DNA from: an uncultured Mycobacterium sp.
GTDB lineage: Bacteria > Actinomycetota > Actinomycetes > Mycobacteriales > Mycobacteriaceae
Direction: 5' to 3'
DNA: 64,000 nt
Assembly (NCBI GenBank): GCA_900078375.1
Contig: FLQS01000013.1
Span: forward strand, 49,436-113,435
The position numbers were made by a program, and so were the translations under genes. Under the pieces are notes generated by a model, which made no database searches, was not told the DNA's origin, and saw only the letters and a list, made by a program, of their open reading frames with translations. This document shows positions 25,162-34,173 of the stretch, piece after piece (the first letter of the stretch is position 1; every line of letters starts with the position of its first letter).

Positions 25162-25763
25162 ACCATCTCCCCCAGTTGCCGAACGGGGCACTGCTCTACC
25201 TGATTTTGGCGGCCATCGTCATCGGCTCCTCGATTCCGGTCGTCGCCTTGGTGATTGCGGCCGAACCATTCCTGATGGCCGTGGTCATACTCGCCGGGGA
25301 CGGGCACCCGTCGATCTCGGCACTGCTGGCGGTGACGGTCGGCGGAGCGGTGCTGGGTGATGTGCTCGGCTACGCACTTGGCTGGGTGCTCGGTCCAAAA
25401 CTGTCGGAGAGTAGGTTCGTCCGCCGTTCGCGTAAACATGTGCACGGCGCGCAGCGCCATGTGCGGCGTCGAGGAGTGCTGGGCGCGCTCGTGATGCAGC
25501 GCTGGGTGCCACCTACCAGAGGCTTGGTACCTGCTCTGCTGGGCACCGTACGACACCCCTTCGGCCAGTTCGTGATCCGCTCCACCGCCGCCGCCACGCT
25601 ATGGGCAGTTGTCATCGTGATCGGGACCCACGTCGCCGGCCCCGCCCTGGTGCTGGCCATCCCGACAGTACTGATGATCCCGGTGGTGATCCGCGTGGTG
25701 CAAGGCCTCGTCAGCCGGCTGCGCGACCGCCGCCGCCAGCCGGCCGGGTGCGCACCCGGGTGA
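25149..25763 (+). CDS. DedA-family membrane protein
   Basis: This 204-residue integral membrane protein has at least four hydrophobic segments. The family core is recognisable: SIPVVALVIAAEPFLMAVV near the start, GAVLGDVLGYALGWVLG, and RWVPPTRGLVPALLGTVRHP with the conserved Arg and Pro. DedA proteins are linked to phospholipid flipping and membrane potential. The start lies inside the 3' end of the GH27 gene (13-base overlap), so the two are coupled. The 3' end overlaps the convergent acyltransferase by 53 bases. The C-terminus is unusually basic (RLRDRRRQ). Confidence 0.82.
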   Translation: MFPLDHLPQLPNGALLYLILAAIVIGSSIPVVALVIAAEPFLMAVVILAGDGHPSISALLAVTVGGAVLGDVLGYALGWVLGPKLSESRFVRRSRKHVHGAQRHVRRRGVLGALVMQRWVPPTRGLVPALLGTVRHPFGQFVIRSTAAATLWAVVIVIGTHVAGPALVLAIPTVLMIPVVIRVVQGLVSRLRDRRRQPAGCAPG

Positions 25764-26883
25764 ACCGGTGCAGCACCCAGGCCACCGGGATCGTCATCAC
25801 CAGCGTGACGACGAACAGCGCAGGCGCCGACCCTGTGTAGACCGGCCAGCCCAGCACCTCGACCATGGCGATCTCCATCACCACGAGGTGAACCAGGAAG
25901 ACCTCGTAGGAGATTTCGCCGAGCCACACCATCGGCCGGCTACCCAGCGCCCGCGCGTACCACCCCCGGTTACCCAGCGCCAGTGGGGCGACCATGAGCG
26001 TCGCGATCGCGGCGTAGAACCCGGTCTTGACCAACGCCTCGGTGAGCCCCGTCGGTGACGTGGTGGGCTCCCCGGCGATCGGGGTGGACACGATCGCGAA
26101 GCTGATGATCGCCAGCGGCAGCGCGATGAACCCGAATACCCGAACGCCCATGGCCTGCAATACCGTCAGCAGCATGCCGCCGATGAACCAGGACAGGTAG
26201 CCGGGCAGCCACAGTCTGGCGCCGCTGGGCAGGAAATCGGTCATGTGCACCAGCACCATCCACGCCGGGCTGATGAGCGCCAGCACCACCAGACTGCTCA
26301 GCAACAGCCAAGGCCGCCACCGACGCCGGCTGATCACGATCAGCAGCAGCCAGGCCAGCACCGGCAGCGCGACGTAGAACGCCACCTCGACGGCCAGGCT
26401 CCACATCTGCGTAAGCCCTTGGTGCAGATAGCCATTGAACATGTAGTTGTCGGTGTAGATCTGGGTCAGCGTCAGGTTGCGCAGCAGACCGATCCAGGTG
26501 TGGCCGGGATTGGGCCCGCCGTCGCGGAAGTGGTAGATCAGGTAGGCGGCCAGCACGGTGACGACGTAGGCCGGCATGATCCGCCGCACCCGGTGCCACG
26601 CATAGCGGCGCACCGACGGAGCCGTCTCCCCACCGGCCGCAGCGCGCACCCACGGCCCGAACAACAGATATCCCGACAGCACGAAGAAGATCGGCACACC
26701 GATCTCCAGGCGCGAATACACCAGGCCCACAAAGCCGTGCGTGTACTTGCCGGTGGTGTAGGCCGCATGAGTGCCCAGCACCAGCAGGGCCGCGACCGCG
26801 CGGATACCGGTCAGCGAGGCGACCCGGTCGACACCCGAAACGGCTTCCAGTCCGCCTTGGTCGACCTGACTGGAAGCGGTCAT
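25711..26883 (-). CDS. Membrane-bound acyltransferase-3 family protein
   Basis: This 390-residue OafA/NodX-type integral membrane O-acyltransferase has about ten hydrophobic helices. Family marks are SLTGIRAVAALLVLGTHAAY (catalytic His), PIFFVLSGYLLF, and WSLAVEVAFYVALPVLAW. It acetylates or acylates extracellular glycans or glycolipids using a cytoplasmic acyl donor. It corresponds to Rv1254. Its ATG overlaps the stop of deaD (ATGA, 26880-26883), so it lies downstream of, and then convergent to, the DedA gene. Confidence 0.9.
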   Translation of the reverse strand: MTASSQVDQGGLEAVSGVDRVASLTGIRAVAALLVLGTHAAYTTGKYTHGFVGLVYSRLEIGVPIFFVLSGYLLFGPWVRAAAGGETAPSVRRYAWHRVRRIMPAYVVTVLAAYLIYHFRDGGPNPGHTWIGLLRNLTLTQIYTDNYMFNGYLHQGLTQMWSLAVEVAFYVALPVLAWLLLIVISRRRWRPWLLLSSLVVLALISPAWMVLVHMTDFLPSGARLWLPGYLSWFIGGMLLTVLQAMGVRVFGFIALPLAIISFAIVSTPIAGEPTTSPTGLTEALVKTGFYAAIATLMVAPLALGNRGWYARALGSRPMVWLGEISYEVFLVHLVVMEIAMVEVLGWPVYTGSAPALFVVTLVMTIPVAWVLHRFTRVRTRPAGGGGRAAG

Positions 26884-28577
26884 CGGCTCGTGCGCCGGGG
26901 CTTCCCGCCGGAGGGACGCGAGTCGGGACGCGTGTCGTATCGTGGGCTGCCACGGTCGGGCTTCAGGTCGATCAAAATACCGGAAATCCGGGTCTTCTCA
27001 AGCGCTTTCAGCGTCTGCTTGGACAGAGTGGCGGGCAGCTCGACCAGCGAGAAATCGCTCTTGATGGTGATGTGCCCGAAATCGCTGCGGTGCAAGCCAC
27101 CTTCGTTGGCCAGCGCCCCGACGATCGAGCCGGGACCCACCTTGTGCCGCTTCCCGACCGCGATGCGGTACGTCGCCAGGTCGTCACGCGTCTTGCGCGG
27201 GGCACGTTCCCGCTCGTCGCGGTCGGGACGCTCTCGGCGCTTCTCCGGCGGCGGCTCGGTCATCAGGAATTCCGCACCGTCGCGACTCTGTAGCGCCAGC
27301 GCCGCGGCGATATCGGCCATCGGCACGTCGTTGTCTTTCTCGTAATCCTCGATCAGGCGACGGAACATGTCGAAGCCAGGTGCGTTGAGCGCCTCGGTGA
27401 TCGAATCCTGAAACTTGGCCACCCGCTGGGCGTTGACGTCTTCGACACTAGGCAGCTGGTCTTCGGTGACCGGCTGGCGGGTGACCTTCTCGATCGACTT
27501 CAGCAGATGGCGTTCCCGCGGCGAGACGAACAACAGCGCGGTCCCGGATCGCCCGGCGCGGCCGGTGCGCCCGATCCGGTGCACATAGGACTCCGGGTCG
27601 TGCGGGATGTCGTAGTTCAGCACGTGGGAGATGCGCTCGACGTCCAGGCCGCGCGCCGCGACGTCGGTCGCGACCAGGATGTCGATGGCCCCGCTCTTGA
27701 GTGCCGCGATGGTCCGCTCGCGAAGCGCCTGCGGGATATCGCCGTTGATCGCCGAGGCGGCGAACCCGCGAGCCCGCAGCTTCTCGGCGACCTCCTCGGT
27801 GGCCTGCTTGGTCCGGACGAACACGATCATCGCCTCGAACGGTTCGGTCTCCAGCAGACGGGTCAGCGCATCCATCTTGCGCGGCCCCGCGACCTGGATA
27901 TAGCGCTGGGTGATGTTCTCGGCGGTGGCGGTCTTCGACTTGACCGCCACCTCGACGGCGTCGTGCAGGTACTTCGAGGTGATTTTGCGGATCGCCGCGG
28001 GCATGGTCGCCGAGAACAACGCGATCTGCTTGTACTCCGGGGTATCGGCCAGGATCCGCTCGACGTCCTCGGCGAAGCCCATCTGCAGCATCTCGTCGGC
28101 CTCATCGAGCACCAGATAGTCCAGGTGCGAGAGGTCCAGGCTGCCCTTCTCGAGGTGGTCGATGACGCGCCCCGGCGTCCCGACGACGACCTGCGCGCCG
28201 CGCTTGAGGCCGGCCAGCTGCGGGACGTAGGAGGTGCCGCCGTAGATCGGCAGCACGTTGATGTTTCGGTGCGCGCCGTAGCGGCTGAACGCCTCGGCGA
28301 CCTGCAGGGCCAGCTCACGCGTCGGGGCCAGCACCAGCGCCTGGGTGACGCGGCTGGTCGGGTCGATCTTGGACAGGATGGGAATCGCGAACGCCGCGGT
28401 CTTACCCGTGCCGGTCTGGGCCAACCCGACGACGTCGGAGCCGGCCAGCAGCGCCGGAATGGTGGCCGCCTGGATCGCTGACGGCGTTTCGTAGCCGACA
28501 TCGGCCACGGCCTGCAGCACCGCGGGGTGGATCTGCAGGTCGGCGAAGGTTTGGGGGACGTCTTCGGAGGAGGTCAT
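26880..28577 (-). CDS. deaD: DEAD-box RNA helicase DeaD
   Basis: This 565-residue ATP-dependent RNA helicase of the CsdA/DeaD type matches Rv1253. Motifs in order are Q-motif region TPSAIQAATIPAL, motif I AQTGTGKT, PTRELALQ, GTPGRVIDHL, VLDEADEML, SATMP, ARGLDVERISHV and HRIGRTGRAGR, followed by a C-terminal DbpA-like RNA-binding domain (YRIAVGKRHKVGPGSIVGAL) and a basic Arg/Gly-rich tail. Its role is ribosome assembly and mRNA unwinding, especially in cold. Upstream, TAGACT lies nine bases before the ATG, implying a very short leader. It overlaps the acyltransferase downstream. Confidence 0.96.
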   Translation of the reverse strand: MTSSEDVPQTFADLQIHPAVLQAVADVGYETPSAIQAATIPALLAGSDVVGLAQTGTGKTAAFAIPILSKIDPTSRVTQALVLAPTRELALQVAEAFSRYGAHRNINVLPIYGGTSYVPQLAGLKRGAQVVVGTPGRVIDHLEKGSLDLSHLDYLVLDEADEMLQMGFAEDVERILADTPEYKQIALFSATMPAAIRKITSKYLHDAVEVAVKSKTATAENITQRYIQVAGPRKMDALTRLLETEPFEAMIVFVRTKQATEEVAEKLRARGFAASAINGDIPQALRERTIAALKSGAIDILVATDVAARGLDVERISHVLNYDIPHDPESYVHRIGRTGRAGRSGTALLFVSPRERHLLKSIEKVTRQPVTEDQLPSVEDVNAQRVAKFQDSITEALNAPGFDMFRRLIEDYEKDNDVPMADIAAALALQSRDGAEFLMTEPPPEKRRERPDRDERERAPRKTRDDLATYRIAVGKRHKVGPGSIVGALANEGGLHRSDFGHITIKSDFSLVELPATLSKQTLKALEKTRISGILIDLKPDRGSPRYDTRPDSRPSGGKPRRTSR

Positions 28578-28648
28578 CGGATCTGCAGTCTACTGCCGCA
28601 GCGTGCCGTAACCCCGCTCCGCCCGCAACGGCCGGTACCGTCGCCCGT

Positions 28649-29188
28649 GTGTGGCTAAGGCTTGGGGTCGCAGCGGCGGCAGCCGCGCTCGCCGCGGGCT
28701 GCAGTTCGGGCGACTCGACGGTGGCCAAGACTCCGCAGCCAACGTCCAGCGCGATCACCACCACCGAGGCTCCCCCGCCGCCACCGCCTCCCTCGACCAC
28801 CACACCGCCGCCCCCGGACCCCTGCGCGGTGAATCTGGCCGCACCGACCATCGCGCAGACCGTCTCCGAACTTCCGCGCGACCCGCGCAGCGGGCAGGCC
28901 TGGAACCCCGAACCGGTGGCCGGCAACTACAACGAGTGCGCACAGCTGTCGGCGATCATCATCAAGGCCAACACGAACGCCGATAACCCCAACACTCGAG
29001 CGGTGATGTTCCACCTCGGCAAGTACATCCCGACCGGAGTGCCCGACACCTACGGCTTCACCGGTGTCGACACCACGCAGAGCACCGGCGACACCGTCGC
29101 GCTGGCCTACACCAACGGCCTCGGCATGCAGAGTGTCGTGAAGTTCCGCTGGAACGGCAACGGCGTCGAGCTGATCGGCAACGGCTGA
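28649..29188 (+). CDS. lprE: LprE-type lipoprotein
   Basis: This 179-residue exported lipoprotein has a hydrophobic Ala-rich signal with lipobox LAAGC (Cys at residue 18), then a low-complexity Thr/Pro linker (TTEAPPPPPPPSTTTPPPP), then a compact domain with two Cys and NYNECAQLSAIIIKA. It belongs to the LppP/LprE family and occupies the place of Rv1252c. The function is unknown at the molecular level; LprE has been tied to host interaction. GTG 28649 is preceded by TACCGT seven bases upstream, a leaderless signature. Confidence 0.88.
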   Translation: MWLRLGVAAAAAALAAGCSSGDSTVAKTPQPTSSAITTTEAPPPPPPPSTTTPPPPDPCAVNLAAPTIAQTVSELPRDPRSGQAWNPEPVAGNYNECAQLSAIIIKANTNADNPNTRAVMFHLGKYIPTGVPDTYGFTGVDTTQSTGDTVALAYTNGLGMQSVVKFRWNGNGVELIGNG

Positions 29189-29218
29189 GAAGTCGGTGCG
29201 CCCGCCTACAGTAGGGCT

Positions 29219-32200
29219 GTGTTCGTCGCCGACGACCGCGTCATCTACAGCGCATCCGATCTCGCCGCCGCCGCACGCTGCGAGTACGCGCTGCTGCGCG
29301 CGTTCGATGCCAAGCTGGGCCGGGGCCCTTCGGTGTCGGTCGAAGACGAGTTGCTGGCTCGCACCGCCGAGCTCGGCGGCCAGCATGAGGAGCGCCACCT
29401 CGACGAGCTGCGCTCGGCGGCCGACGTCACCGTCATCGGCAGGCCCGCCTACACCGTCGCCGGACTGACAGCCGCCGCGGACGCCACCCTGCGCGCCGTC
29501 GAGCAGCACGCACCCGTCATCTACCAGGCCGCGATGTTCGACGGCCGCTTCGTCGGATTCGCGGACTTCCTGTTGTTCGACGCCGGCCGCTACCGCCTGC
29601 GCGACACCAAGCTCGCCCGCTCGGTGAAGGTGGAGGCGCTGCTGCAGCTCGCCGCCTACGCCGAAACGCTGAGTGTGGCCGGCGTCGCGTGCCATGACGA
29701 AGTGGAATTGGTGCTGGGCAACGGAACAACGCGGGCCTACCAGGTCGACGAGTTGTTACCGGTCTACCGGTCCCGGCGCACCGAGCTGCAGGATCTGCTG
29801 GACCGGCACCTCGCCGGCGACGTCGCGGTCCGCTGGGCCGACGAGAGTGTGCGCGCCTGTATGCGCTGCCCGGAGTGCGAGGTACAGGTTCGCGAGCACG
29901 ACGATCTGCTGCTGGTAGCCGGCATGCGAATCAGCCAGCGGGCCCGTCTGATCGATGCCGGCATCACCACCGTGACCGAGCTGGCCGCGCACGACGGCCC
30001 CGTCCCGGAGATACCGGCCCGTGCCGTCGCCGCGCTGAGTGGGCAGGCCCGGCTGCAGATCGCTCCGCGGGTGGACGGCAAGCCGCCCTTCGAGGTCATC
30101 GACCCACAGCCGCTGATGCTGCTTCCCGATCACGACAAGGGTGATCTGTTCTTCGATTTCGAGGGTGACCCGCTGTGGACGGCCGACGGCACCGACTGGG
30201 GCCTGGAGTACATGTTCGGTGTGCTCGGCACGGGCGGGGAGTTCCGGCCGCTGTGGGCGCATGACCGCCGCCAGGAGCGCAAGGCGCTCAAGGGCTTTCT
30301 GGATATGGTCCGCAAGCGGCGCAAGCGGTATCCGAAAATGCACATCTACCACTACGCGGCCTACGAGAAGACAGCCCTGCTGCGGCTGGCCGGCCGCTAC
30401 GGCGAGGGTGAGAACGAGGTCGACGACCTGCTCCGCAACGGCATACTGGTAGATCTGTATCCCTTTGTGCGCAAAAGTATTCGGATTGGCACCCAGAACT
30501 ACAGCCTCAAGTCGCTCGAGCCGTTGTATATGGACGCCGAACTCCGGACCGGGGATGTCACCACCGCCACCGACTCGATCACGATGTATGCCCGCTACTG
30601 CGAGCTGCTCGCAGACGGCAACAACGACGAGGCCGCGACCGTCCTCAAGGAGATCGAGGACTACAACCACTACGACTGCCGGTCCACCCGAAAATTGCGG
30701 GACTGGTTGTTGCACCGCGCCTTTGAAGCCGGTGTGCCACCGCTGGGCATGCAACCGGTGCAGGACAGCGGGCAACTCGACGTCGACGACGACCTGGCTC
30801 GCACGCTAGGCACTTTCGCCGGGGACGACATCACCGCCCGCAGTCCCGAGCAACGAGCGGTCGCGATGATCGCGGCCGCCCGTGGGTATCACCGCCGCGA
30901 GGACAAGCCGTTCTGGTGGGGCCACTTCGACCGGCTCAACAGCCCGGTCGACGAATGGTCGGACACCCCAGGTGTTTTCCTCGCCGACCGGGCTGTGGTG
31001 GATACCGAATGGCATGTTCCGCCGCGAGCCCGTAAGCAACAGCGCCGCTTGCTGCTGACCGGCACGATCGCCGCCGGTGAACTCAACAACGACATGTATG
31101 CGCTGTATAACCCGCCGTCACCGGCCGGCCTGTCCGACGACCCCGAGCGACGGGCCTACGCCTTGGTGAAGGTATTGGAGTGCGACGACCCGGCCGCACC
31201 CACTCAAGTGCTGGTCATGGAGCGAGAACCGAAGAGCGGCGAGCCGTTCGACGAAGTCCCCTTCGCGCTCACCCCTGGCCCGCCGTTTGCGACCAAGGCC
31301 CTACGCGAGTCGATCGAAACTGCGGCGACCCAGATCGCGGCCGGCCTGCCCGACCTGCCGTCGTCGGCCGTCGTCGACATCCTGCTACGCCGGCCGCCGC
31401 GCACCGGTGCGCCGCTGCCACGTACCGGGGACAGCGCCGCCGACATCACTGCGGCACTGCTGGCGCTGGACTCGTCGTACGTGGCGGTGCACGGCCCGCC
31501 CGGCACCGGCAAGACACACACCGCCGCCCGGGTGATCGCCGGCCTGGTCAACGAGCACCATTGGCGCGTCGGCGTCGTCGCGCAGTCACATGCGGTGGTG
31601 GAGAACCTGTTTCGCGACATCGTCAACGCCGGGGTGGATCCTGCCCTGGTGGCCAAGAAGCCCAGCGGCGCCGGCCCGTGGACCGATATCGACGAGAAGG
31701 CCTACCCCGTGTTCATCGCCGGCAACGACGGCTGCGTGATCGGCGGTACGGCATGGGATTTCGCCAACCAGACGCGGGTTCCCCCGGGCTGTCTTGACCT
31801 GTTGGTCATCGAGGAGGCCGGCCAGTTCTGCCTGGCGAACACCATCGCCGTCGCGCAGGCGGCCACCAACCTGCTGCTGCTCGGCGACCCGCAGCAGCTA
31901 CCCCAGGTCAGTCAGGGCACCCATCCCGAGCCGGTGGACGCCTCGGCGCTGGGCTGGCTGGTCGACGGGCAGCACACATTGCCCGAGGATCTCGGCTATT
32001 TCCTGGACCGCTCGTATCGCATGCATCCGACGGTGTGCGCCGCGGTGTCCCGGCTCTCCTATGACAATCGGCTGCACTCGGTGGAAGAGCGCACCGCCGC
32101 CCGCCACCTCGCCGGATTCGAGCCAGGGGTGCACGTGCTGGCCATCGAGCATGACGGCAACTCGACGGAAAGCCGCGAGGAGGCCGAGGCGATCTTGGCC

Positions 32201-32608
32201 GAGATCACCCGCCTGCTCGGATCGGCCTGGACCGACGAGGACGGCACCCGCCCGTTGACCGCCGCCGACGTGTTGATCGTGACCCCCTACAACGCCCAGG
32301 TGGTGTTGTTGCGGCGCCTGTTGGATGCGGCGGGCTTGCCGGAGGTGCAGGCCGGGACGGTGGACAAGTTCCAGGGCCGACAGGCTCCCGTGGTGTTCAT
32401 CTCGCTGGTGGCCTCCTCGATCGCCGAGGTGCCGCGCGGAATCTCGTTCCTGCTCAACCGCAATCGGCTCAACGTCGCAGTGAGCCGGGCGAAGTATGCT
32501 GCGGTGATTGTGCGTTCGACGATGCTGACCGACTACCTGCCGTCGACACCGGCGGGGCTGGTGGAGTTGGGGGCTTTCTTGGCCATGTGTGGTAAACCCA
32601 CGGCATGA
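29219..32608 (+). CDS. RecB-like nuclease and superfamily I helicase (TM0106/Rv1251c type)
   Basis: This 1129-residue protein has three parts. The N-terminal ~250 residues are a Cas4/RecB-like domain with a lone Cys (ARCEYALL) and a CMRCPECE triple-Cys, suggesting a 4Fe-4S cluster as in AddB or Dna2. The middle has an RNase H-like motif LFFDFEGDPLW and HYAAYEKTALLRLAGRYG. The C-terminal ~450 residues are a superfamily I helicase with Walker A GPPGTGKTHTAAR, LLVIEEAGQFCL, GDPQQLPQVSQG, VDKFQGRQAPVV and NRLNVAVSRAK. It is probably a DNA-processing enzyme of unknown pathway, the homologue of Rv1251c. TACAGT lies six bases before GTG 29219 (leaderless). The next gene overlaps by ATGA. Confidence 0.9.
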   Translation: MFVADDRVIYSASDLAAAARCEYALLRAFDAKLGRGPSVSVEDELLARTAELGGQHEERHLDELRSAADVTVIGRPAYTVAGLTAAADATLRAVEQHAPVIYQAAMFDGRFVGFADFLLFDAGRYRLRDTKLARSVKVEALLQLAAYAETLSVAGVACHDEVELVLGNGTTRAYQVDELLPVYRSRRTELQDLLDRHLAGDVAVRWADESVRACMRCPECEVQVREHDDLLLVAGMRISQRARLIDAGITTVTELAAHDGPVPEIPARAVAALSGQARLQIAPRVDGKPPFEVIDPQPLMLLPDHDKGDLFFDFEGDPLWTADGTDWGLEYMFGVLGTGGEFRPLWAHDRRQERKALKGFLDMVRKRRKRYPKMHIYHYAAYEKTALLRLAGRYGEGENEVDDLLRNGILVDLYPFVRKSIRIGTQNYSLKSLEPLYMDAELRTGDVTTATDSITMYARYCELLADGNNDEAATVLKEIEDYNHYDCRSTRKLRDWLLHRAFEAGVPPLGMQPVQDSGQLDVDDDLARTLGTFAGDDITARSPEQRAVAMIAAARGYHRREDKPFWWGHFDRLNSPVDEWSDTPGVFLADRAVVDTEWHVPPRARKQQRRLLLTGTIAAGELNNDMYALYNPPSPAGLSDDPERRAYALVKVLECDDPAAPTQVLVMEREPKSGEPFDEVPFALTPGPPFATKALRESIETAATQIAAGLPDLPSSAVVDILLRRPPRTGAPLPRTGDSAADITAALLALDSSYVAVHGPPGTGKTHTAARVIAGLVNEHHWRVGVVAQSHAVVENLFRDIVNAGVDPALVAKKPSGAGPWTDIDEKAYPVFIAGNDGCVIGGTAWDFANQTRVPPGCLDLLVIEEAGQFCLANTIAVAQAATNLLLLGDPQQLPQVSQGTHPEPVDASALGWLVDGQHTLPEDLGYFLDRSYRMHPTVCAAVSRLSYDNRLHSVEERTAARHLAGFEPGVHVLAIEHDGNSTESREEAEAILAEITRLLGSAWTDEDGTRPLTAADVLIVTPYNAQVVLLRRLLDAAGLPEVQAGTVDKFQGRQAPVVFISLVASSIAEVPRGISFLLNRNRLNVAVSRAKYAAVIVRSTMLTDYLPSTPAGLVELGAFLAMCGKPTA

Positions 32609-33957
32609 GTTCTTCGCTGTCCGAACGACTCCAGGCCATCGTGGGTGCCGCGCATGTCGTCACCGACGCCGACGTCCTGGACGGCCGCAGCGTCGATCAC
32701 ACCGGGCGTTACCGCGGAAAGGCCAGTGCGCTGGTTCGTCCCGGCTCAGCCGACGAGGTTGCCGCGGTGCTGCGGGAATGCCGTGCGGCCGGAGTCTCGG
32801 TGACGGTGCAGGGCGGGCGGACCTCGCTGGTGGCCGGAACGGTGCCCGAGCACGACGACGTGCTGCTCTCTACCGAGCGACTGACCGAGATCGGCGATGT
32901 CGACGTCGTCGAGCGGCGCGTCCGGGTCGGGGCGGGGGTGACGGCGGCGGCCGTGCAGCGGGCCGCGGCCGCGGCCGGCCTGCTGTTCGGGGTCGACCTC
33001 GCCGCTCGCGATTCAGCCACCGTCGGTGGGATGGCGTCCACCAACGCCGGCGGGCTGCGCACCGTGCGCTACGGCAACATGGGTGAGCAGGTGGTCGGGC
33101 TTGACGTCGCGCTGCCCGACGGCTCGGTGGTGCACCGGCACAGCCAGGTACGCGCCGACAACACCGGCTATGACCTGGCGTCGTTGTTCATCGGCGCCGA
33201 AGGCACGTTAGGGGTGATCACCGGGTTGGATCTGCGCCTGCATCCGGTGCCCGCGCACCGGGTGACAGCAGTGTGCGGATTCGCCGACCTTGCGGCGCTG
33301 GTGGCGACGGGCAGAGCGTTGCGCGACACCGAATCCATTGCCGCCCTGGAGCTCATCGACGGACGGTCGGCGGCACTGGCCGCGGAGCGTTTCGATGTGC
33401 CGGTGCCGACGGCCGGCGACTGGTTGCTGCTGATCGAACTGGCCGGCGAGACCGACCTCACCGAGCGGCTGGCCGACGCGCTGGAAGACGCCGAGCTGTG
33501 CGGCGAGCCTGCGGTGGGTATCGATAATGCTGCCCAGCAGCGACTCTGGCAAGTCCGCGAATCCACCGCCGAAGTGGTCGGGCTGTTCGGTCCGCCGCTG
33601 AAATTCGATGTCTCCCTGCCCCTGTCGATAATCCCGGCGTTCGCCGCCGACTCCGCCGCGCTGGTCACCGAGCACGCCCCCGACGCCATCCCGGTGCTGT
33701 TCGGCCACATCGGCGAGGGCAATCTGCACCTGAACGTGTTGCGCTGCGGTGCCGAGCAGGAAGCCCACCTGTATGCGGCGATGATGAAACTCATTGCCGC
33801 CCATGGTGGTAACGTCAGCTCCGAGCATGGAGTCGGCAGCCGCAAGCGTGCCTATCTTCCGATGGCCCGTTCGGACGCGGACATCGCCGCAATGCGCACC
33901 ATCAAGGCCGCCTTCGACCCGACGGGCTATCTCAACCCCGCGGTGCTGTTCGACTGA
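32605..33957 (+). CDS. FAD-linked oxidase (GlcD family), second copy
   Basis: This 450-residue PCMH-type flavoprotein has VQGGRTSLVAGTVPEHDDVL, ATVGGMASTNAGGLRTVRYG, GAEGTLGVITGLDLRLHPVP and the C-terminal FGHIGEGNLHLN, SSEHGVGSRKRAYLP. It is the same superfamily as the 11663-13030 protein but diverged. It would oxidise a D-2-hydroxy acid. The start overlaps the nuclease-helicase stop (ATGA), so the pair is cotranscribed, though no functional link is evident. It is not part of the M. tuberculosis order at this position and begins the accessory block that runs to 42911. Confidence 0.9.
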   Translation: MSSSLSERLQAIVGAAHVVTDADVLDGRSVDHTGRYRGKASALVRPGSADEVAAVLRECRAAGVSVTVQGGRTSLVAGTVPEHDDVLLSTERLTEIGDVDVVERRVRVGAGVTAAAVQRAAAAAGLLFGVDLAARDSATVGGMASTNAGGLRTVRYGNMGEQVVGLDVALPDGSVVHRHSQVRADNTGYDLASLFIGAEGTLGVITGLDLRLHPVPAHRVTAVCGFADLAALVATGRALRDTESIAALELIDGRSAALAAERFDVPVPTAGDWLLLIELAGETDLTERLADALEDAELCGEPAVGIDNAAQQRLWQVRESTAEVVGLFGPPLKFDVSLPLSIIPAFAADSAALVTEHAPDAIPVLFGHIGEGNLHLNVLRCGAEQEAHLYAAMMKLIAAHGGNVSSEHGVGSRKRAYLPMARSDADIAAMRTIKAAFDPTGYLNPAVLFD

Positions 33958-33984
33958 GCCTCAGCCGGCCCACCCGCCGCTGCC

Positions 33985-34088
33985 CAGGTACACGTATGTT
34001 CTGTGCCCGCCTCTGAGCGACAACGGTTCGGCGCTAATAGTTGTCGCTCGGAGGTGGGCACCATACATATACCCACCGGCAGGTACAC
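33985..34088. repeat. Palindromic element, same arm as the one at 8266-8422
   Basis: The arms 34003-34024 and 34040-34061 match at 20 of 22 positions around 15 bases. The left arm is GTGCCCGCCTCTGAGCGACA plus AC. The same arm sequence (TGCCCGCCT then AGCGACAAC) builds the element at 8266-8422. CAGGTACAC flanks it directly at 33985-33993 and 34080-34088. It lies between convergent genes. Confidence 0.65.
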
Positions 34089-34173
34089 ATGGGGGCTGAT
34101 GTGGCACGGCAGCTACGCCTCAGCGCCGAAAGTAACGCCACGGCGGGAAAACTCGTGATCGAGCGCCCTGACG
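34089..34173. terminator. Possible second hairpin near the thioesterase stop
   Basis: GTAACG (34132-34137) and CGTTAC (34172-34177) are inverted repeats enclosing CTCG-TGAT-CGAG (about 34153-34164). The right arm overlaps the stop codon of the minus-strand thioesterase gene. It could be a terminator or part of another repeat. No gene is seen here. Confidence 0.3.
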
